Assembly (NCBI GenBank): GCA_013339765.2
Contig: CM023449.1
Location: forward strand, 33,021,622-33,085,621
Length of the DNA stretch: 64,000 bases
Direction of reading: 5' to 3'
From: Haemaphysalis longicornis
Lineage: Eukaryota; Arthropoda; Arachnida; Ixodida; Ixodidae
How positions within the stretch are numbered: position 1 is the first letter of the stretch; each line of letters begins with the position of its first letter. Under the pieces are notes generated by a model that saw only the letters and a list, made by a program, of their open reading frames with translations, made no database searches and was not told the origin of the DNA. Positions 11,201-23,200 of the stretch are shown here, in pieces. The position numbers and the translations under genes were made by a program.

Positions 11201-14200
11201 GAACTAGGGTCTGATTACTAAGTGAAAAACATGGTACCCTGCTGATAAGAGACATCTCGTATAAGAGACAGAAACTGCTCCCCGGTACGTGTCTCTTATA
11301 AAGGGGTTCAACTGTACTATGAACCCTGGTGAGTGCAATAAGAGATAAGAGAATCGGTTTTTCGATGCACTGCTTGGAACTAATTTTACAGCTCGTTAAA
11401 CTGTGACGGCACCAGTGGAAAGGAACCATTTCGAATGCCCATTTCAAGCACACAAGTTTAATGAGCTGTAAAATTAGTTTCAAGCTCTAAGAGTGGTAAC
11501 AGAGTAAAAAAGATAATTATAGCAGAACACGATAGCGTCAAGTGTCCTCCTGCAGGAAGCGCCAATTAACCAAAGGCGACGCTGCGACCTTTCAATGCCG
11601 AGCAGACGACGCTTCTCTTTGCCGGAAGAGTGAGAAAAAGCCGTCCAATGGCAGGATTTCTGCTTCGTGACGCACATGGGAGAATTGATGATGTACTCGC
11701 GTCAAAATGGCGGGCACCAATGACACGCAGGAAAGGGAGGGAACATGGCACGCAAACTTTGCAATGAAAGTGCGAGCTTTCTGCTGCCCGTAAAAAAGTT
11801 ATCCTTGGCACAGATGACGTCAACCACCCAACCTAGCGATTGCGCTTGTTCATTTAGTGTGCTCAAAACACCTTTCAGGACCCCATTAAAGGGGCCATGC
11901 AGGCAAAACACAAGTTTGGTTCATTTGAAAGATTGCCTCGTTAGAATCATACTGACACCACTTTTAACGCACACTTCGCTCACATAAGCTATATGATGAC
12001 GAAAAAAGGGAATGGCCATGCGACCCACTAGCTCATTTCCCGCAACAGAACCTATAATGTCATATATGCCCAGCTGTGTGATTAGCCGAGGCCGGCAAAA
12101 GCAAACACAAAGTAGGCAGGGCTTATAAGCTTGCCGAACGAGCTATTGGTGCCTAAATGTAATGCATATTCACTTTACAGCAGTAAGAATGGTGTGGTAA
12201 ACAATAAAAGTTACGAAAATGCACGTAAGCATAGAAGTACCAATGTGCACTGCTGTTCGTACTGGGCGCACTATGCTTGTTTTAGCTGCCCAGCAGTCCG
12301 CCGCTTTGGCGTTGTCTTACACGATACTGGCCGATTGACATAAGCGACGTTGTCTTACGTGACCCTGTTTGTCGAGAATACCCCATGTTTAATGAAACGA
12401 TCGCTTTCTACAGTAACAAAAACAAGCCAGGTGCAAATACGGTCAAAAACGAAGCAACAGCGGACGATGGTCCGTGGCCGAGTATGGTAGCGCCATCTGG
12501 GAGGACAGATGGCAAGCAAGGCTGCAGAGCCGAATGACGCAGTGGAAGTTCTTTTGAATGCGCGCACTTACGACTTCCTTGCTGACAACCCGAAAACCCC
12601 CGATTTGGCGGGAGAATCAAAATTTCAAACCTAAATTGATTAATTTCTCAGTGAATACGGCATCGTTTGCTGCCGGACAAGTGCCGGGGGCACTACAAAA
12701 CACGAAATCTTTCAAATAAAACAAACTTGCATTTTGTCTGCATGGCCCGTTTAAGCGCGACCTGATTGATTTGATTGATTGTAGGGTTTAACGCGCCGAC
12801 GCAACACAGCCGATGAGGCGCGCCGTAGTGGATGGCTCCGGATTAATTTAGACCACCTGGGGATCTTTAACGTGCGCCAAAATCTCGTACACACGGGCGT
12901 TTTTGCTTTTCGCCTCCATCAGAAAAGCGGCCGCCGCGGCCGGGAATCGAACCCGCGACCTCGTGCTCAGCAGCGCAACGCCTTAGTCACTGAGCCATCG
13001 CGGCGGGTAAGCGCGACCTGGGAGGCCTTACCTTGAGGGCAGCGTTATCGGCTTCCCTCGATGCACACTCGGTAGACAGCCTCTGCACTTCGCAGTCCAG
13101 CGCAGCCTTTCCGTCAATCAGCTTTGAGACCAGGGACGTCGCAACGCTCAGGCAGTCCCTGGCTGCACCTGTTGGACACAAGGTTGAGTTCTAACACAAG
13201 CAGAAAACCAAGGCAAGTTCTAAATGAGTCCAATACTCCACAACATGTTGAGTGATTAAAAGTACTGCACACAACACTTCACCGTTTTGCTTTTCAGGCA
13301 GCAGGCTGAAATGCCCATGGCACTGAAATTCGCTGCAATTGTTTAAAGACCATGAAGATGACAGTAATTTCAGTCCATTCGAAATTTTTTTGCCGTTTAC
13401 GCCCCACTTCATTCTTTTTCAAAGGGAAATGATGCCGCTACTGCTGACCAATTCACCATATCTTTGCTTCACCATAATGCATGCTGCATTGAAAAGGCAG
13501 CCAAAAATAGGCAGCCAGTATGCTGATGCCAGGACAAAAAGCGTGGCTTAAATAAGGCTTCCACTGATTAAACCTGGCAGAAAAAGTAGGGCACACTGCC
13601 CCTGTAAGAGCGAAACCGCGAGTTATTTTTTATTTCTCCGAAAAATTCAGGATGATAAAACCCTCTCCTAAATTAGCGAGCTCGAATCCAAGAACATGGG
13701 CCAAGCAAACGCACACTGATTCTGGGAAAGCATGATGCGGCCAGACGGGGTTCGTGCTATGGCTGCCTTCAGGCAACCCCCGACCGTGAGAAGCGTTCAA
13801 AGTGCCCATTCGATTTTCCGCACACACAAAGCGTCAGCTACTGTGCGGGACGACGCTGACTTGTCCTTCCCAACTGTACAGACAGCAGCCGGCAAAAGGA
13901 AGCAACAAGGAGGGAAGAGACTGCAGGCAAGGACGGAGTAATGGAATGCGTGGAAGAGAGAGGCGAGATGAGGGAAGTGCACGTTCGTGTTGACTGAGCC
14001 AACACCTGTGGAGTGCACGTTTCTTTGCCTCGTCGTGAGCCCACTAAAGGCTCTTACACATGCTCAAGCTGGTGAATGCAATAACTTGATCACTGCCTAA
14101 CCTAGCATTTAGCCTGCAGCAACCATACCTCCTTTTTTTCTCTGTGAGCGCAATGAGGGAGGAAAAGAGGCCAAACCGGCAGATCGTCACCACATGGGCA

Positions 14201-17200
14201 TACCAACTGGGAGGAACAATCAGTGCACATATGTGCCCAACAAATAGTTTCATCTTGAAATGCGCTACGTATACAACGACAAATAGGACGCTAACGTGAC
14301 TGGGACGAGGCCTCATCCCAGTCCTGTTAGCGTCCTGGTTGGCTTTGTATGCGTACCGCAATTAAATAGGAAACATCACCAACAAGCCCCATTCTACGTC
14401 CTACTGAACCAACAAATAGCCATAATTTTTATGGTTCAACGTGCCGAAGCCACCCCTGGGCTATGAGGCACGTCGCAGCAGGGGGCTCCGGATTAATTTC
14501 GGACACCCGAGGATACCAAAGAGCGCCGAAATCTCGACACACAGGCATTTTTGCTTTTCACCTACATCTGAAAAGTGGCCACTGCAGCCAGGACTGTAAT
14601 CACATCCTTGGGCTCAACAGCGCAGTGCCTTAGCCACCGAGCCAACATGGCAGGTGCTTATGTGGCCAGATGGGTTTTTGGGGCCGAAAAACGGTCAAAA
14701 AACCGTTTTCTGAAAAATGGCACTTTCAGCACCCACGGCCATTTGTCTAACAGTGCACAAATTTCCTCATCAAAAGGCACCATAATTTATTGTAAAAAGC
14801 ATTTTAAAGTGCCCTTTACAGCACAGAATTCGACGGTGAAACGGCACTTTTCTAGCAATGCTAAGCTAGCACTTTGCCCTTGAATATCTTGGCACCCAGA
14901 GCAGGTACAACTGTAATTTGTTTTGTTTTTAATACCTAAATATGTGGAGAATGCAATGTTGGAAACAAATTTTTCAAATATAGGCTTTGGAAAATTATTA
15001 TTGCGTTCAATTGACACCACCCGAGAGCCATTTCTGGCAGAGCATGGGACGAGTGAAGTTCAGTGTGTTGTAAAATGACCAAAAATAGCTAAAACACAAA
15101 AGTTCTTCCAACATTGTATTCATTAGTAATTTTTTTTTGCCTAGCCACATGGTAATTGCCATTCTGTATGCAATGTTCATTTTGTAATTGTGACCCGAAA
15201 TAACTGCAATTAATCCTCATTATCTCAAAGGATAATCAACTTGCAACAAATCTAATTGCAGATCTGAAATCAGCACAAAAAACTCCACAACATTGTGCAT
15301 TTTTTTTAAAGTTGGTTAGTAAATAAAAAAAAATAACTCAAAGACCAGTCTGCCCCCAACATAACCTCCCAACAAATCTGCTGTACAGCTCTTCATACCA
15401 GCCACGGCTGCTTGAGTCAAATCAAGCAGCTTCATAAGTAGTGCACTGGGGTCTCTCTCCAACCTGCCACGTGCCTGACCTGTGCATTAAAAAGCAACTT
15501 ACGCATCTTGTCTCTACGTTCCAGCAGACGAGTCTTCACCCTGAGTAAAAAGATAAAAGAGATGGTTAGCAAGGAGTTGCGACATCAACAAGTAAAAACC
15601 CCCACAGCTAGAAACATTGCGCCCAACTGGCGAGGAAATTGTCCGACAGATGTCGCCCCTCACTTGCTTAGAGAGGAAATACAAGAGGAATACTGAGGTA
15701 TGCATGGAGCACACTCTGAGAAAGTGAATTTCTGTCAAATAATGAGGTTGCTTGTGCTTTGAGGAGCCAAAGTGAAAATGAACAGACTTATCCTCAGCAT
15801 GACCTTGCATAATTTTCTAAAGCACAAAAAAGAAAAGAAAAAAGAAACTATTCCCACAGTAAACACTGATAGCGGATTTAGGAAGAGGACAGCAAAATGT
15901 TGGCAGCAAGTGGACAGCTGACATTTCCGCTCAGGCTTGTTCCGTTACTCTTTCCCCTATTGCATCACAGTCTACGCTCGTTACAGCGGATCCGGCAACA
16001 ACGAACTTCCGGTCACAACAGAACATTTCTGTTGGTTTGTTTGGTCCCCATGCATTTTAAATGGAGTCCACTCCGCTCACAACGGACCAGGCTAGAGCAG
16101 ACTATCGGCTACAACAGACTAAATTTTAGGCGAGCGCGCGAGCGAAGCAACTTTATTGAAAATGCCTGCAGAACGATTAGCCCTCCCATGTAAGGAAGGC
16201 GTCGCCGTGACGCGGCCATGACGTCTTCCCGGCTGTTGGCGCCTCTACTCCGGCCGCGGCCTCACTACTCCCTTTGGTCGACTGCACCTGCCCCTGTTTT
16301 GGGGTGGCAGCCTCCCTCCGGTTTCGCTCGGTCGTTGCCTTTCCAGGGCCGCTGAGATCTGCTGGACGGCCTGGGCTTGGACTTCTTGATCGTAGCAACG
16401 CATTGCGGCCTCGAGCCGCGGTGGGATCGTTGTCATCGTTGTAGCTTGCTGCGGGTTCTTGGCACAGTCCACTTCGGCACACACAACAAAGGTCACTTAC
16501 ATAAACACTCGGACATATGTGCTTCAGCAGAACCGGGGTGAGTAACGACCCTGTCTGTAGTTGTCGATATATTACTGCTTCCTCACGGGTCAAGCCCGGA
16601 TGAGGTGGTGGCATAGTCCTTCTATCTAGTCTGTACCACTTCACGATTTCATTGTAAGAGGTCATCCTGTCCTTGGTTTCCCACCACCACGTCGGGTCGA
16701 CCGCAGTAGCAGCGGCACGGTTGGTTAGTCCTCGCGCCGCCGCGTTCGCCGTCTCGTTGTGGTTTGCGTTGCCGCGATCCGAGACATCACTGCCCATGTG
16801 CGCCGGAAACCACTTAACTCTTTCCTTACGGTGCCATAGGCCATCGGACACGGAGTTCCGATGATTTCAAACGTCCCGTGAAAGCTAAAAACGGCGCCCT
16901 ACGGACAACTAACGCAATCTGGCTTATTTATTGACAACTCTTTTTTTATTTTATTATGTTTTGTTGATATTTCGCGTGCAGAGACCACGCCAAGAGTGAA
17001 ATTTGAACCCGCAGTAGTGGCGAGTTGTGTGAAAACGGCGTCCGCTGTATTTGGGCTGTATTTATAAACAAAACGGGCTTCCATCTGACGACTGCGGCTT
17101 TACACATTGATGTGTAGGGTCTGGACAACGTACGGTGGGGATATTTTGCCAAATGCGCCGCATCATATCGCGTTATCACCTTCATGATATCCTGGCACTC

Positions 17201-20200
17201 GTGTCAGATTACCGCATGTGCAGCTTTCCCACTCATGGCAGTCCTTTCAAAAGTGATTACTCTGCAATTTTTAGCGAAATGAAAAGTTCTTTTGCACAGC
17301 TAATATTTGGGGTGAATACTTGCTTTGTGCACAGTTTCAAGTCACGCGCGTTGGGCGACTGGGTTCCTGAGTCATGGGAACTATCCCATAGAAATGCATG
17401 GAGAGTTAGATTTGACAGCGAATAACACACAAAAATGTTCAGAAACCTGAAATGTTCTTTTAGCGTTTTAATCTTCACGTTGACTTCTAGCTTTATGCCA
17501 AATATCATTTTCCTAAAGTGGTTTTTCTAGGTTCCCGAGAGGTTGTAATTTTGAGCGAGAAAGCTGGGTATGCTACGGAGCGATGCGCAACACATCTCAA
17601 GAGCGCTGGATTTTTTTTTCTGGTGTTTTACCACTAAAGTGAAAAGGATTTTGTGTCAAAAATGTGTGCTTGGATGCATGACCGACTTACACTTGAGTGG
17701 CATCGAGGAGTGGCACAGCCGTCAGTTCAGCTAGGTTGACGGGCCCACAAAAGTACAAAACTTGGTACTTAGCCCAGAAATGTAGCCCAGCCCAGAAATG
17801 TAGGAACATAGCCCAGAAATGTAGGAACAATTTCTATATCTTAAAATTCCTAAAATAATGTTTAGGCTCATTACAATCGCCTATATATGTTGCATGTATA
17901 CTTTCTTGTGCATTTTTTTTTCTGATTATTTGACTAATAAACTGTAAGTAACTGTACCTTTCACAAAACTGCTGGTATGTGCTTTGTAAGAGCAATCCAT
18001 AAGCTACGATTCCATGCATAGCAATGCTAAATGCATCCACTAGCTCAAGAGAAGAAAATAGTTTTGTGGAAGCACTTAAAATCGGCCGTTTTTCCGCCGT
18101 AACGAAAGAGTTAATCACAACACACCTACTTTCACTCGCGAGATCGACTGCACGCAACACACGTGCGGCTTCACCACACACTCTTCCTCTGGCGTAGTTT
18201 TTCACTGCCGTCCTAGAATCACAGAGCACAGTCGTGCACTCGGGGTCGGCGATGGCTAGGGCAATGGCCACTTCCTCTGCTCGATGCGCCGCTCGAGTCC
18301 GCACACTCGCCGCCGTCCGTGTAGCACCGGTCGCTGCCCCTACAACTGCTGCGGCGAATGCTCTTCTGCCGTCTGGATACTCTGCCGCATCCACAAACAC
18401 AGCACCCCTGTCTTTGGCATGGAGATCGATGAGCACCTTGGCCCTCGCCACCCGCCGCTCCTTGTTGAACTCGGGGTTCATATTTCTTGGCACAGGACAT
18501 ACCCGACACCGTCTGCTAATTGCTTCTGGTACATGCACGTCTGTATTCTCGGGTCTCCCTTCCTTTGGCTCCAGGCCTAGGTCACGCAGCACTTGTCTGC
18601 CCGTTCTTGTTTCCGATAGCCGCACGAGCTGGGCGGTCCTCTGTGCCTCGGCGATTTCTTCCAAGGTGTTATGCACTCCCAGGGCCAGGAACTTTTCGGT
18701 CAGAGTGCTGCCTTGTACGCTTTGCGTATGAGCGCGTTGATCTTAGTACGCTCGCATTGCCTCCAGTTGTGGAAAGCAGCAACGTACGTAATGTGGCTTA
18801 TAGCGAAGGATTGCACTAGCGGGGTGAGGCTTTCTTCCTTCATGCCTGCTTTTCTGTTTGACACCCTCTTTATGAGGCGAATTGCCGTGGTGACTTTGGC
18901 CGCGAGACGGTTATTGTTTCGACTGAACGTTTATAGCGGACTTCCGCGGGGCCGGCACCCGATGTGCTTTTTCTTTGTTTAGTTTGGCAAGAAAAACTTA
19001 TGTCTGGCAACATTGTTGGCAGATTGGTCGCTGGCGCAGCCAAGCCAAGCCAGTACCAGTGGCTTCTTCTTTTTTTTTTGTGCTACCAGCAGCATGAGCG
19101 GCAGGGTAGCTGATTTCATTGTCGGATACTGCATACTTCGTCTACAGCAGACGTTTCTTTCCAGATTAAGAGGGTCCGTTGTAACAGGCGTACACTGTTA
19201 CAACGTTGCTCTTTTTGTTAATCTCGCTCGTATGACAGAAGGAGAAGATAGAGTGGACAGAGACAAAGCCAGGAGGCTGCATTAAAATTACCCGGCTCCA
19301 ACAGCAACATAGTGTGCTGTGACCAGCGCTCCTTTTCCTGCGAACTATAATACAGTCAGTTTCCAGCATATACAGTTAGTGAAAGCCTGTAAGTATTATA
19401 ACTCAGCCATATTCAGCAACTATTGCACACAAATCATGCTTAGAGAATAAGCAGACATTCCAGTGCTGTTGGTAACCTAAAACGCCCATGCAGATAGAAG
19501 CCACTGCACATGCACACTTCCAATAAAGCATGAGAGACGTGGTGCTACTGTTTTTTTGTTTTCCATAAGCTTCTCTCACCGAGCAGTTGCAACTGCCCGC
19601 AAGTTATCGCAACAATGGTCGCATGTGGTTGACGTCATAGAAGGGAGGTGGAAGGTCAGGTAAGCAGCAATGCGTTTCACACAAGACACAATAAAATTGT
19701 GCATAGACAGGTAGATTAGTCACTTAACTCTTTCGTTACCATGGAAAATTGACCGATTTTGAGGGGTCTAAGATAACATTTTTTTCTGCACTAAAAATAT
19801 TGGTTAGGCACATAATGAAGTGATACAAAATGCAGATGATTCAATGTCCTTTTAATGACACAAGTTTTATGACTGTTTCATGAATAATGATTGCGTAAAA
19901 AATTACCAAATTCAAAATTTTTGTCCATCTGTCGAAGAATATAGACAAAAGGAAGTTGTATGTAGCAAACCACAAGTACTAGGAAAAATTTAGAATATAC
20001 ATTTTGTAGGTAAACATTCCAAAAACCCGACCTGGAAAAAAAAATTGATTTTCTCGCTACAATTTGCCAGATATCAAAGAAAATGCTAGCCCGTGTAGTG
20101 CCCGTGCGTTGCAGTGAAGGCCAACCTCTATTTCAAATTTCAAAATTTTGGATGCTTCCCGGGAAGAAATCTGGTGGTATGACGTTATTAAAGACACCAT

Positions 20201-23200
20201 CTAGTCCCCACATGATGTAAAAACACCTCGTCGATGATTGCGGCCAGAAGACGATTCAAGGCAAGCAACAAGCCATGAGAAAAAATCTACTTGGAGTTGA
20301 AAACGAAACTCGGTGGCGGATGATTGTTGACATTCGGACCGTCACTTATCTGTCAGAACTTTCATTTGCAGTTTAACATCATCTACTGACTCACTATGGT
20401 AGCCCTGCTTGCAGAATAAGGTGCGATGAGCTAAAATCATTCCCACCACGCTTCTACCAAGTAGCACTTGCGCTATGAAGATAGTTCAGCCCTATGAGCC
20501 TCCTGATTGCAGCGCCACCTAACATTTTCAAAAAGAAACAATATCAAGCCTGTCGGAGACTTTGTGAAAATGGGCAGTTCTACTAAGCAGCAAAACTAGA
20601 CCTCCGGAAATACCCTCGTACTGAAATGAAACTGGGCGTGAACAGCTGGCCGTGTTCAAGGCCGATTGGAAGCGCTCTCCTCGTCTGAATTGATATCCGA
20701 CGGCTTGATGCTATCTTTCGACTTTCAGCTCAAGCTGCTATCACAGAAGTAATGCATGGGTGAAGTGGAATCACGAGCAGTTTGCATTTTTCGAGGTACA
20801 GTAGCAGGCCACAGAGGTGCCATGGCAAATCGGCAGGAAATTGTGTAACTGCGTAGCAGCGCCAAATGCGAATTTCGCAATGCAAAAACGAAACCGAAAC
20901 TGCTGGAAACTGGCTGCAAATGCCAGATCCATTCGTTAGACATGCGAGCGACCTTTAGAAATAAGCTGTGGCAGAATAAAGCTACCCTTTCTCCAAACTA
21001 AAGCTCACTAGTGAATAGCTGGTGTCATTTTCAGGTAAGTATCAAGCTGACAACATAATTTGGTACTTGACTACTAAGAGCCCTTTAATAAAAAAAATAT
21101 TGAGGGTAAATATGCATAACCACAAGTGGCATGCTGTTTTGTCAAGTGCAGTAGCCACGCCCGGTTTTGCGAGAACGTGCGCACCTATGCTGGCAATACC
21201 TGCCGTCAAATATCTCAATGTCGGCGGAGTGGGAAAATTTCAACAGTCTAAACGCGCAGTGCCTGGACTAACCACTGGGTCACATTAGGTGCACGGAGAA
21301 ACAAATACAACATGCCGAAATCTGCAATATAACTGCATCAATCACCCGTGATTGATTTGAATAGGCGTGGTGACGAAAGAGTATAAGGGGGGACACTGCT
21401 CTTAAAACAGCTTCCTTTATTTTCAAGTAAACTCTGTGAAACTTGTCAGCCCTGCTGCTTTTGCCTCCTCTGATTTCAAATGTGGCATTATTTTATGAGT
21501 CAGCCGATTGGTTCCCAAGATAATTAGAGGTAATCAGTCATTTTTGGAGGAACAGTAGACAAAACATGTGCTAGTCATAAAACTGTAATCTTTGTATTTT
21601 CCAATACTATGTACCCCGGGTGAGTGCAATATGAGAATTGGTTTTTTGATGCACCGCTTGGAGCTAATTTTACAGCTCATTAAACTTTGGTGGCACCAGT
21701 GGCAAGGAACCATCTCGAATGCCCATTTCAAGCACTTCAAACATTTCAAAGGTTAAATGAGCTGTAAAATTAGTTCCAAGCGGCTCCCCAAAAAACTTCT
21801 TCTTTTACTGCACTCACCAGGGTTCAGAGTACTGGAAAATATAATGATTATAGTTTTATGTCTGACACTGCCTTGTCGAAAAATGACAGATTACCTCTAA
21901 TTATCTTGGGAACCAATTGACTGACTCAAAAAATAATGCCATTTTTGAAATCAGCGGGAAAAAAAAGCAGAAAGACTGACCAGTTTCACAGAGCTTTAAA
22001 AAAAGAAATTGTTTGAGGGGCCAAGTCCCGCTTTAAAATCAAAACATAGCCCAGAACGTGTCCTGAGATTCTATAAATACCTTAAATACCGGACCGGCAG
22101 AATACTGACACACTCTTTCACCCATGTTACCCTGCGTTGCTACATGTTTGTGACGCTGAGGAACCACCCCAGGATCTCCCCGCTGATAGGTTACGACAAG
22201 AGCGGGTCGAAGCTGCCAAGAAATCAAACTGAAGGCAGAACTCACGCAAGGAGATCAGCCTGGACAGATGATAAGGCAGCAGCGTTCTCTTGCTTCACCT
22301 CTCTCAGCATGGCCCTGAACGTAGACAGCTTGGCCCGGATGCCCGCACGCATGTCAGCGACGGCCTTTCGCTGAACACCGAGCTCAATCTCCAGCTTCTG
22401 CTTGGCCACCTAACCGAGATAGAAAAAAAAAAAGGGGTGGGGGGGCAGGTGACATCTTGGTGCACTGCGGGAAGGTTGGGAAAACCAAGCGAAAAAAGAT
22501 GCGCAGCAAACAGAAAGGGGAGGCGAGACACACACACACTGGACTAGCAACTGACATTTACCTGAAAAAGACAATATAACCTGCAGACAAACCATGCCAA
22601 TGCATGCGCAACAAGCGCGCACATTTTCATAAAAACGCTATCGTTCTACCTAAGTTTTCTCTTTTTTCTTCTTTAAATTCACCTCAAAATTGTAAAAAGG
22701 CAATCTCTTTATCACGGAAGCAGATGGAAGGAACACTAACGCAATTTCCTTTCTTCCCTCGGCGATTAAGATTTGATTGATTGATTGTGGGGTTTCACGC
22801 ACCGACGCAACGCAGGCGATGAGGCGCGCCGTAGTGGAGGGCTCCGCAGTAATTTTGGCCCCTGGGGATCTTTAACGTGTGCCAAAATTTCGTACACACA
22901 GGCGTTTTAGCTTTTCGCCTCCATCAGAAAAGCTGCTGCCACGGCCGGTAATCGAACCCGCGTCCTTGCGCTCAGCAGCGCAACGCCTTAGCCACTGAGC
23001 CACCGCGGCGGGTCTCAGCGATAAAGAAATCGCCCTCCTAGGACTAAATTGAGCTGAAGCTAAAGAAAAAAAAAATGGTAGAATGATTGCATTGTTGTAA
23101 AAAAAAATGCCGTATACTATTCGCAGGTAATGCCAGCTGTCCAGTGTGTGTGTAGCCTCTGCTCCCTTCCGTGTTTCCGTCTCTTATGGCTGGTTATTCA

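Larger units (their letters stand above)
15968..19197. mobile_element. Tigger-like element hosting a LINE and a piggyBac-like element
   Basis: The left end CAGTCTACGCTCGTTACAGC and the inverted right end CAGTGTACGCCTGTTACAAC match at 16 of 20 positions, and the match continues (GGATCC / GGACCC). The flanking dinucleotides are CA and TT, so the TA duplication has decayed or the boundary is off by a base. Without its inserts it would be a few hundred bases long. Confidence 0.6.

Noticed and set aside
16177..16851. Independent 224-residue protein gene
   Set aside because: Its N-terminal part is the inserted element's edge read in frame; the real content is the LINE RNase H tail on the other side of TTAA.
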